DNA of 64,000 bases. It comes from Trebouxia sp. TZW2008. Lineage: Eukaryota; Chlorophyta; Trebouxiophyceae; Trebouxiales; Trebouxiaceae. This document shows, one piece after another, positions 11,301-19,385 of this stretch. The position numbers were made by a program, and so were the translations under genes. Numbering within the stretch: the first letter of the stretch is position 1; the number at the start of each line of letters is the position of its first letter. The stretch covers positions 248,001 to 312,000 of the forward strand of contig BDIU01000016.1 in NCBI GenBank assembly GCA_002118135.1, in the 5' to 3' direction. The notes beneath the pieces are model-generated. The model searched no databases. It was not told where the DNA came from and was given only the letters and a program-made list of their open reading frames with translations.

Positions 11301-14300
11301 ATTGTGTGTGCTATCATTGTAGCCCACAATATCTCATTGCATTCTGCACTTGTCCAATCCAGGTAAGGACAAGTTTGACAGTCTTCTTCTTCTGTGTGAT
11401 CTTCTTCCTGATCTTCTTCTTCATCTTCACCAACTGCCGAACTTCAATAGACAATGTAAGTGGCCATTGTGGGCGCTATCATCATGCCTCACAACCACTG
11501 TCAGCATTCTGCACTGGTGCAGTCAAGGCAAGGGCTTTGTGATGCATGCACACATGCACAGACGCAGACTGGCATCAACTGCTTCATGGCATTGGGGACT
11601 CATGAGTCATGTTTGATATCACGCTGGGACATCAAAATCATGCTTACAAACACACATGCACAGTTCTACATTGGCATCATCTGCTTTGTTTGAGCGCATG
11701 TTTGGCGCTCGAAATCAAGATGTAGTACAACCTCATGTCCCACCTTGAGGTTGTTGCTCAATCTGCTGCAGGGACATCAACCGCACAAAAGTGGCCAGAA
11801 AGAAAGAGGCTGTGGCCTACTTCAGCATTGAGTCAGCGCTCGCCTTACTCATTAGCCTCTTCATCAACCTCTGCGTAGTCAGCGTGTTTGCCAAGGGGTT
11901 CTATGGCAAGGAAGCTGGCGATATTGGGCTCAAGAATGCAGGAGACTATTTAGGAGAAAGATTCGGGTCTCACATGGTATGCTGTACAGTCTGCATTCAT
12001 ATGCATCATTCCCGTCAGGGCAAAACTGCTGTTGCACCTAATATTAGCAGTGCCACCGGGTCACAGCACATGACATGACTTGTGTAGAGTTAGTCTTCTT
12101 TGCTTGCTTCATTTGGGCTTTCGGCCTTTTGGCAGCTGAACAGACCAGCACCATAGCTTGCACTTACTGCATCTTTCCCTTCACAGCATGACTGCTCATC
12201 AGCACAATCATCACAAGTGCCTTGCCTCAAACCTTCTGTTCTTGTCTGCAGACCTTCATTTGGGCTTTAGGGCTTCAGTTCTTCAAGCAGCCGGACAGAC
12301 CAGCACCATGACTTACACTTGCTGCATCAGTCCTTTAACAGCTTGACGACTGATCCGAATGATCATCACGCATGCCTGTTGGCAAATGTACTGTTTTTGT
12401 CTGCAGACCTTCATTTGGGCTTTGGGTCTCTTGGCAGCCGGACAGACCAGCACCATGACTGGCACCTACAGCGGCCAGTTCGTCATGGGCGGTTTCCTGA
12501 ACCTGAATGTGGTCAAGTGGCAGCGCATTGCCATCACCCGTTCCCTTGCCATTGCACCGACGCTGCTTGTGGCGCTGTCTTTCCGAGATGATGACACTAA
12601 ACTGGATAGTCTGAACGAGTGGATCAACGTGCTGCAGAGCGTTCAACTGCCCTTTGCTCTGATACCGGTAAGCTGTTGTTGTTACCTATGTTACATAGGC
12701 ATGATACCTATGAAACATGTTGGGACGCCCCAATTCAACAGAACGTGACTTAAGGGGTTGTTGCGTCAGCTGCGGCCGCACACAACAGGGTTCGCTCAGG
12801 TTCTTCGCGACCCTTAGGGCGCACGTGGGAGCCCGGGGGTAGGAGCTCTTGCTGGTGGGGCGTCCAATGATGTTTACAAAATTTTCACCACATGCGCTAG
12901 GCGTGTGTGACGCATCTCTTGTCCTGCCAGGCTGTTGCTTGAGACACGATGTGAGGCTTGTATTGGCCCCTGTGTCAGCCAGCAGTGCCGGCTGATGTTA
13001 CAGCGCTTGTACTGCTTGAGACGCAATGTGAGGCGTGTATTGGCCCCTGTGTCAGCAAACAGTGCAGGCTGGTGTTACAGCGCTTGTACTGCTTGAGACA
13101 CACCTTGTGAGGTGTCTTGTGGCCCTTTTGCTCAGCAAGTGATGCTACAGTGCTTGTTTTGCAATGGCACAAACTTGCTAGCCTCATTTTGTGTATTTTC
13201 GTATTGCAGAATGCTCAATTGCCTCAATGTAGCATTGTGGGAATTAGCATAGCTATCTAGCTAGCAATGCTTTTTATCGCATACGCGCTCTGTTAAAATG
13301 GTTTTGGAGCTTGATACCAGCAAGGCCCTGCCAGCATTCTGTCAGATGTTTTACCTCTGCAACTGATCCAGTAATCAATCAATCAATCAACCAACAGAAT
13401 TTACAGTCGCAGGTAAGGAGCCAGAAGTGACTCATCAGACCTCCTGACTTGAAGCACAGGTGAATGTGTCTGGCAACCAAAGGCAGCTGATCACTGTTTG
13501 TCTCAAAGAAAAGGCAAATGTCCCGCTGATGAAAGGCTGAACCAAACAAAGAAAAGTGTTGACCTCTGATGAGATTGTAAAATGCGCAATCAAACAGAAA
13601 GTGTTGCTCATCCTCAACAGCTTGCATGGCACAATCACAGCAAACGCGTGATTCTCTAGGTGGGGTGGGAACTAACCACCTGTCAGTCCCAGTCCTGTTA
13701 CAATGCTGAGCAACATGTAGGTCTCACGCAGTGTGGAGCATCAAGATCTGTACAGCAGATATCAGACGTCTTACCTCCGCAACTGATCCAGTAGTGGTTG
13801 TTTGACATCTCACCTTTGCCTGTTACAATGCTGAGCAACATGTAGGTCTCACGCAGTGTGGAGCACCAAGGACTGTACAGCAAATGTCAGACGTCTGACC
13901 TCTGCAACTGATGCAGTAGTGGATGTTTGACTGCTCAGCTTTGCCTTTGACAAGCATGAACAACATGTACTTTCCCCGCAGTGGCGCATCAGGATTGACT
14001 CAGTAACTGTCACACTCCTATACTGCAGGTGAATTACTATTGGGCATTACTATTGGGCATTACTGTTGGGCATTACTATTGGGCATTACTATTGGGCATG
14101 CAGTCCAAGGCGCTCATTTGTGACCCTTTTGAGGTCTCACATCAAGGCTTGGCTAGAAATTGATGCTTGCCAGCCTGTCTTGGGCTGACACCTGTCAAGC
14201 AATGACACTCTCTCATGGGATATGACCTCTACCTGTGGCAATCACGAGCTTTGCTGTCTGATGCATGTGCTTTGCCTAAATTGTACTTAGGACTGTAGAC

Positions 14301-15733
14301 ATGTTGTGATTTGCAACAAATAGACCCATTTTGAATTGATATTGCAGGTGTTGGCAATGACATCGTCTGAGAGAATAATGGGTTCTGCTTTTGTGAATCA
14401 TTGGCTAACGAGCACGGTTGGATGGACAATAGCAGTGGCGATATTAGCCATCAATGCATCAGACGTGTATGAGTTTGCCGGCAACCATGTAGAAGGTAGA
14501 GATTGGGTTATGGGGTTACTCATCATTGCAGTTGCGCTCTACCTGGCTTTTGTACTTTACCTGACCATTGGACCTAAAAGGTGATTCTCCCCTCCGTTTT
14601 CCTGCTCTAGGGTCTTGCTCATGCCTTGTTTTGGTCATTCACTGCAGTTGCACTCTACCTAGGGTTTGCACTCTACCTGATCATTGGACCCAAAAGGTGA
14701 AGCTATCCTCAGCTTTTCTGCTTTGAGGGTTTTGCTCATGCCTTGCCTTAGTCATTTACTGCAGTTGCACCCTACCTAGGGTTTGCACTCTACCTGACCA
14801 TTGGCCCTAACCTGTGATCTCTGCGCTGTTGTGCTTGAAGGTTTTGCTCATGCCTGGCCTTGGTCATTCACTGCAGTTGCACTCTAGCTAGATTTTGCAC
14901 TCTACCTGACCATTGGCCCTAGAAAGTGATTCCACTCTCCGCTGTTGTGCTTGAGTGGGTTTCGCTCATGCCTTGCTTTAGTAGACATTGCAGTTGCACT
15001 CTATCTAGCGTCTGTACTCTGTCTGACCATTGGCCCTAAAAGGTGATTCTACCCTCTGTTTTTCTGCTTGAAGGTTTTGCTCATGCCTTGCCTTACTTGT
15101 CATTGCAGTTGCACTCTACCTAGCATTTGTACTCAACCTGACTATTGACCCTAACAGGTCCACAGATCCCCAGTTCCACTTTCTCTTTCCTGCTTGAGTT
15201 TCTTTGACATACTTTGCGTGTATGCTGTCCAGGCTTGTTTATGGCAGGTATATATACTGGTTGGAGACAGTTGATTGCTTCTGTACGCACCTAGTTGGGC
15301 CTGCTGAGCCTGCTTAGCCCACTTTCATAATGCATGAACAAAATCAATGAATGAATATGCATGGCAATGCCCACACTTGGCTGACGGTGCATTGAGCTTG
15401 ATTACATGTGAACAAAACATCTGCATGGGCATGCATTTTAGTGAGCTTGGTGCAGCCTAGTAATCTGCTGTGACACATCCCAATTGACAGATTTGCTGCA
15501 TGGTATTATAACCTTAACTTTGTTGGATAGGCTGATGTGGCTCATTGAGACGTGCATGCTCATTGCCCTTGTGTTTTGCCTCTTGCTTCGCTTCACATTG
15601 AGGCAATCTCCAAATCTTGAGCTGTCTGTATTGCAGAGTACAACGGTGGCAAGTCAAAATGTCAAACAAGCCGCGTCCAGTGGCGCCTGACGGGCAGCTG
15701 CAACCGCTGTTACCCAATGGCGAAACTGATTGA
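5331..15733 (+). CDS. NRAMP family divalent metal transporter, complete 10-exon model, 578 aa
   Basis: NRAMP proteins co-transport divalent metals such as Fe2+ and Mn2+ with protons across plasma, vacuolar or endosomal membranes. Exons: 5331-5699, 6218-6304, 6553-6623, 7092-7231, 8102-8263, 10110-10221, 11772-11976, 12407-12667, 14348-14580, 15637-15733; all phases agree and the sum is 1737 bases. The long acidic N-terminus leads to [17 protein letters not shown]. The TM1 metal-binding motif DPGN opens exon 2 (residues 124-127) and the TM6 motif MPHN is at about 300-303. The family signature [18 protein letters not shown] is at about 394-411. DPGN with MPH indicates a transport-competent NRAMP rather than an NRMT or EIN2 type. 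The exon 4 donor is GC (TATGCAG/gcaagg). The start is the ATG at 5331; an in-frame extension upstream is not conserved. Junction copies fill almost every intron, so minor isoforms are possible. Confidence 0.9.
5671..5980 (+). repeat. NRAMP exon 1 tail copies
   Basis: The exon 1 3' end (GGCTTCCTGATGTCCATAGC and following ACATT) is followed by three diverged copies near 5767, 5851 and 5941, a period of about 90 bases. Each still resembles the [11 protein letters not shown] segment but has lost exact frame or donor. Confidence 0.75.
6104..6415 (+). repeat. NRAMP exon 2 head and tail copies
   Basis: A diverged copy of the exon 2 start lies near 6104-6125. A copy of its end (CATCCTGCTTTGGGTGCTCG in the exon) lies near 6374-6413, within the following intron. 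Confidence 0.55.
6570..6915 (+). repeat. NRAMP exon 3 tail copies
   Basis: The end of exon 3 ([13 protein letters not shown]) recurs near 6728-6769 ([13 protein letters not shown]) and near 6880-6913, each ending in CAG followed by GT or AT. The period is about 150 bases. Confidence 0.7.
7092..7850 (+). repeat. NRAMP exon 4 copies with GC donor retained
   Basis: The full exon 4 (7092-7231) is followed by copies near 7318-7406 and 7640-7718, both reading IPLYAG and ending in the same GC-type donor context (TATGCAG/gcaagg or TATGCCG/gcaagg). Weaker fragments occur near 7490-7560 and 7800-7850. Confidence 0.75.
7569..7640 (-). mobile_element. LINE 3'-tail fragment
   Basis: This stretch is the reverse complement of sequence near 15262-15330 and 42021-42085 (shared cores GGCTCAGCAGGCCC and GCACAGAAGCAATCAACTG in this orientation). 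In those copies the sequence precedes AATC-type tails, which suggests the 3' end of a non-LTR retrotransposon. Confidence 0.5.
8214..8640 (+). repeat. NRAMP exon 5 tail copies forming 33-base mini-exons
   Basis: The exon 5 end (ATGCTGGTGTTCCTGTTGG and on to GAAG/gtgag) is repeated near 8345, 8455 and 8595. Each copy is preceded by TTTGCAG and two of three end in GAAG/GTGA. Intervening DNA is pyrimidine rich (CTTCTTCTTG). Confidence 0.75.
9100..9240 (+). mobile_element. LINE ORF2 C-terminal fragment
   Basis: The plus strand encodes [16 protein letters not shown], closely matching the minus-strand reading [16 protein letters not shown] near 13450-13520. It is a short decayed fragment in an NRAMP intron. 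Confidence 0.5.
10110..11545 (+). repeat. NRAMP exon 6: nine tandem tail copies with a three-unit higher-order repeat
   Basis: The genuine exon (10110-10221) ends in [18 protein letters not shown] and then AG/gtgag. Copies of its last 70 bases start near 10319, 10495, 10620, 10806, 10978, 11104, 11293 and 11460. Most are preceded by AG, and seven of the eight are followed by GT or GC; the one at 11104 lacks a donor. Two of the copies (10620 and 11104) share the variant reading beginning after CTTCTTCAG, and two (10806, 11293) share other changes. This gives a superperiod of about 484 bases. Confidence 0.85.
12107..12480 (+). repeat. NRAMP exon 8 head copies
   Basis: The start of exon 8 (TTCATTTGGGCTTTGGGTC to GGACAGACCAGCACCATGAC) is preceded by two copies near 12110-12170 and 12250-12325. 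The second keeps CTGCAG immediately upstream. Both lack the rest of the exon. Confidence 0.75.
12720..12866. mobile_element. Candidate small TIR element (about 147 bases)
   Basis: TTGGGACGCCCCA at 12720 is matched by an inverted TGGGGCGTCCAA ending at about 12866. The interior is GC-richer than its surroundings (GCGGCCGC, GAGCCCGGGGG). No coding capacity is present. A target-site duplication is not obvious, so the identification is tentative. Confidence 0.4.
12938..13160. repeat. Three tandem copies, about 75-base period, NRAMP intron 8
   Basis: TGAGGCTTGTATTGGCCCCT, TGTGTCAGC and TTACAGCGCTTGTACTGC recur twice, with a third diverged unit to about 13160. I see no similarity to the flanking exons. 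Confidence 0.6.
13375..13660 (-). mobile_element. LINE ORF2 C-terminal fragment with GATT-type tail
   Basis: The minus strand encodes a CxxC-containing end ([20 protein letters not shown]) followed by further residues. This resembles the zinc-binding C-terminal part of non-LTR retrotransposon polyproteins (pattern C-x2-C, then EDEHHFLFDC). It ends near 13375-13392 in a TTGA/GATT microsatellite, as expected for the 3' tail of such elements. It is truncated at its 5' end. Confidence 0.6.
13690..13990. repeat. Three tandem copies, about 110-base period
   Basis: The phrases TGCTGAGCAACATGTAGGTC, CACGCAGTGTGGAGCA and GCAACTGATCCAGTAGTGG recur in order three times. No coding role is apparent. The array is in NRAMP intron 8. 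Confidence 0.6.
14032..14100. repeat. 13-base minisatellite, five units
   Basis: TTACTATTGGGCA is repeated five times head to tail with one substitution (CTGTTGGG). Confidence 0.85.
14530..15165 (+). repeat. NRAMP exon 9 tail: six 49-base mini-exon copies
   Basis: The last 49 bases of exon 9 ([16 protein letters not shown] region) are repeated five more times near 14648, 14764, 14878, 14994 and 15107, a period of about 115 bases. Each copy begins right after GCAG. All keep a GT after the unit (two at AAAAG/GT). One has a stop inside (CTCTAGCTAG) and the last reads LNLTIDPNR. Confidence 0.85.
15255..15350 (+). mobile_element. LINE 3'-tail fragment
   Basis: It shares GGAGACAGTTGATTGC and CTGGGCCTGCTGAGCCTG-type sequence with 42021-42085 and, inverted, with 7569-7640. 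It is followed by AATCAATGAATGAAT, typical of a LINE tail. Confidence 0.5.
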
Positions 15734-17019
15734 TGGCCCGCCTCCGGCACAAGCATTTCCTTCACAACGCAGCTGCTGGCATCAGCAATTGAGGGACATT
15801 CTTTACTCGTCTTGATCAATGACTGATAGCGTTATAATTTTGCTGATGATCACTCAAGAGTTTCTGAGCATGCCTAAGGGGTCAGCTGGTTGAGCAAGGA
15901 AATTGCAACCGCCTTGACCTAATGGTGAAGCTGATTGATGATAAGCTGAAGGGTCAAGCACTCCATGGTGAGAAGCAACCATTGCCAGCTGCCGTTTCCT
16001 TGGACGTTTGTGTGCAACGTGATGGTAGGAGGCAACAAGGTCCCAGCAGGGCCTGCACCCAACTGCCCTCATGTGTCGAATGATAGCAGTTCCCAGGATC
16101 AGTCCAGCGTAATGTAGGACACACAGAGCAGCTGCCTGTATCAGCCTTGAGAAAAACTCTTCACTCCTTCTGGCCAATGACTAACAGCAGGATTAGGTGA
16201 CTCAGGCTGTTGATGACCATTCGGAGTTGATGAGCAAGTCAGTGTCGTCTTGGCTGATGCTGTTGCTGGAGCACACATCTTGCCGAGCATAGCAGTAGTC
16301 AACGTGTTCTTGTGCTTTCTCATGTGATGACACAACCAATCACCATCGTACACTAAGTACAAGATAGCATGTTGAACATGAACGAAAACAGCATGGCTGC
16401 GACTGCTGCTGTAGGGCTTTGCAGCCACGAGCGCGTCAAGCTTCAAACACTTGCAGGTTGAATGCACATGCCACAAGCTACAACGTGTAGCTATCATGCA
16501 GCAATGCCATGCCCCCGACATTGAGCATAACACAGCACGACAGGCTTGGGACATTTATTGGTGTACAGTAATTTTTGCCTGCAGTGACTAATGGCTGCCA
16601 ACTGCATTTCTGCCAGTGTGCAATTCTGGCATCACAGCGATCGCAACGAGAGCAAAGTGTAGACGCGAGCATACATTTGCAAAGTGTTCGGCTGTCCATT
16701 CGCGTGGTGTATACGAGACACCAAGAACGTTTGGCTGAGGGGTGTGGCTTCGGAACACCAAGCCAATCAACGTCAGGTGATCCTTGGTGCGAGTGACAAC
16801 CACAAAAGCCTCAAACAGTGTAGTGTCGAAGCCTGACATTTCAGTCACTGGCGCTCTTGACTTGCCATCGGACGCCCGTAATCAATGCTAAATTCGCTCG
16901 CAAGAGCTCACAACCAGTTTTTGTGACAAGCACACTGTGGATCTGCAGTCCTGCGGTAGACAGCTTTTGGAGGTTCATCTGGCTTGAGATTTGCGTAGTC
17001 TCCAAGGTGCTAGGGTGCG
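15734..17019. other. Intergenic region between NRAMP and the pyruvate carrier
   Basis: It begins with the NRAMP 3' flank. Sequence resembling the exon 10 end (TAATGGTGAAGCTGATTGATG) is found near 15920, and two related blocks lie at 15765-15830 and 16128-16197, so the terminal exon edge has also been copied downstream. The rest has only short minus-strand open frames without recognisable motifs. The promoter of the downstream gene should lie towards 17019. Confidence 0.45.
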
Positions 17020-17800
17020 ATGGCAACTATTGGTTCCAGGGCGAGACAATTTTGGCATCATCCAGCAGGGCCCAAGACAATCCATTTTTGGGCTCCAACA
17101 TTCAAGTGGGGAATCAGCATCGCAAACATTGCTGACTTCAAAAGGCCAGTGGAGCAAGTGTCATACCCCCAGCAGATTGCTGTGACAGCAACTGGCGTCA
17201 TCTGGTCACGCTTTGCTACTCAGATCACGCCGGTGAGCTGGTCTGCCATAGGAACAACACAAGTCAAGCTTCCCTATAATATGCAAGCTTGTTTGTGTCC
17301 TGTGATATAAATCGCAAGCGAATGCACGCCTCAGCTGACAAGCGGCAGTTGATACGACGCTGACTGCCCTGAAGCTTGTGCTGAATGTTATGCGCTGTGC
17401 TGCTGCTGTCGGACAGGATTGGTGACATCCATGCTCAACAATCTTCCAGGGCAACTCTCAACGACCTGCTTGCCTTCAATGAAGGAGTGTGGTTGCAGTT
17501 TGTGATGCAATGTGATCATTGCATTGACATAATGATCACATTGCATTGTGCAACATGATGTGATCATGTGATTGTTGTGTTTGTGACAAACATGACAACA
17601 AATTTTGACATGCCTTGCAGGTGAACTACAACCTGCTGGCTGTGAATTGCTTCATGGCGTTCACGGGCTTCTACCAATTGTCAAGGAAAATCAGTGCTGG
17701 AAGCCCAAATGCTGCAGACCAGTCCACACACCCAGCAGAAACAGCTGCAGTATCTGGTTCAGGGCCTCAGGTCCCACTGAACATGCCAAATGACAAGTGA
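17020..17800 (+). CDS. MPC2: Mitochondrial pyruvate carrier subunit (MPC2 type), 2 exons, 130 aa
   Basis: MPC proteins form a heterodimer in the inner mitochondrial membrane that imports pyruvate into the matrix. Exons 17020-17232 and 17621-17800 join in phase 0 (CCG/gtgagc and CAG/GTGAAC). The N-terminus is short and basic, with a FWHHPAGPKTIHFWAPTFKW motif. It is followed by WGISIANIADFKRP, the phrase YPQQIAVTATGVIWSRF and, in exon 2, YNLLAVNCFMAFTGFYQL. These are the hallmark segments of the MPC2 side of the family, with three predicted membrane helices. The length is close to that of animal and plant homologues. A Ser/Pro-rich C-terminal tail follows the last helix. It is the only multi-exon gene here whose exons seem free of junction copies, though its intron has a palindrome. 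Confidence 0.93.
17506..17545. repeat. Perfect 15-base inverted repeat in the MPC2 intron
   Basis: TGCAATGTGATCATT (17506-17520) and its exact reverse complement (17531-17545) flank a 10-base spacer. A related partial repeat of TGATCA follows to about 17575. Confidence 0.85.
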
Positions 17801-19214
17801 AACCTTCAGTGCTGCACTGAAGAATTCAGACAGTTGTCACAACAAGCAACGCTTGCTTCTGACATGTTCAGGCGTAATGAATATTGCTTTTATCAGAGGA
17901 TCTGTCACTTTAATAATATGCAGTTGCTGCCAACATCATAGTCAGCATGCATCACAGTGGCGAGAGATTGAATTTGACGCTGTCTGTAAGTAGTAATACC
18001 TTTTGTGTGCTCCATGTCTGCTGATGGCTTTCAGGCTTTTGAGTACTGACTGTTGACTCACTTGCTGCCTGCATGCCTGACAGATCGTGGCTTTGTGCAG
18101 ACCAGCAGTGGCTCATACGTAACCTCAGCAAGTCCCTAAATTCCAGATCTGCCGTGGAAGTGTACTGCTAGCTGTGTGTCTGTACAAGTGAATTGACCTG
18201 TGAAAAATGAAGCTTTGAGTTGCCATTGCCTAACAGTCTGGGGTGAAGGCACATTTGGTATCACGCACAGTCTAGACACAGCAATTGCATGTCATTGAGG
18301 GCGCAATGCTTGTCAGTTGCATGCGCTAACCTATGCTCCACTGTGCTTGTTGTGACAAAGCATTGATATTGATCATGAGCATCGATAGTTCTTCATCTGA
18401 ACCAGACCAGTACTGTCCGAATTTGTGTTTTGACCAAGGTCATAGCGGCGTTTGATTTGCACAGCACTGCTGCCAAATGTTTCTCAAACTCAGGACCAAC
18501 AACAAAGCAGTTCGAACTGTGCACATCAGCAAATGTGCGCCACTGGTGGCCTGAACACAATAAAGGCTATCACATACGCTGTGCAGCAGCAAAGCACTTG
18601 CAAATTGCCGCACGCTCTCTAGCAAAGCTATGCCACACCATTGTGCTGGTGCAATACAGCTTTGAACCTCAGTATACTGAATAATCTGAAAGATCAGCAA
18701 ACACACATGACTTTGCTACAGTACAATATGCTACATTCTACACTGTGCATGACCTCTCATGGACCGTGCCCTTGCACTCCTTGCACTGTGATTTGCCCGA
18801 CCCTACTTTCATTTTGGACTGTAAACAGCGGACCAACCAGCACTTGGCGGGTGTGCAGATAGCACAGGCTTGGATTCTGAAGTTTTGGATTCTGAAGTGT
18901 CAAAGTCTGTTGCTGCAGATGCTTCACTATCTGCTGACTCTGTATGGTGAAGCCGCGCAGCAGCTGCCTGCCTGTCAAAGAAGTGATGCAACCTGGGTAC
19001 CTGCACAAATTGCATCAGGCTCAGGTTCATGCATGGACTGCATTAGTAGCATTCAGGCAACACACACGCTCACTGTCACCCAAAAATTGCGCAGCTGCAT
19101 TGCCTTTGGGCCAGATGCATGTTGAACTTTGCCTTGACCAACAAACGCATTGCTGCTGAAGATTGTGGTGAACATACACGCATCTTTGTTTTGCAGGCAT
19201 TTGCTGAGGGCCAC
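17801..19214. other. Convergent intergenic region without a recognised gene
   Basis: It lies between the 3' ends of the pyruvate carrier (+) and the CREST-like gene (-). Open frames on both strands (for example 18430-18684 + and 18745-19125 +) show no motifs. One internal doublet occurs near 18871-18900 (TTCTGAAGTTTTGGATTCTG). It probably contains both 3' UTRs. Confidence 0.4.
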
Positions 19215-19385
19215 TCAACAGCCAACACAGCTTAGCGCAGCGCAGCACCGCTTAGCGCAGCACAGCACAGCTCAACAGTCAGCACAGCACAGCGCAGCAT
19301 AGCACAGCTCAACACAGCATAGCACAGCGCAGCGCAGCACAGCTCTACAGTCAGCACAGCTCAGTGCAGCACGGCTCAGCACAAT
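19215..19385. repeat. AGCAC/AGCGC-type low-complexity repeat
   Basis: Irregular units of AGCACAGC, AGCGCAGC and CTCAACAGTCAGC fill this stretch. On the minus strand it encodes the Cys/Ala/Leu-rich last 30 or so residues of the CREST-like gene model. Confidence 0.8.

Noticed and set aside
14580..15165. Tandem NRAMP exon copies translated together as a multi-helix extension
   Set aside because: Unit length 49 is not a multiple of three and one unit has a stop, so serial inclusion would break the frame.
16141..16848. Minus-strand frames as a gene between NRAMP and the pyruvate carrier
   Set aside because: Frames overlap each other in different phases with no recognisable domain.
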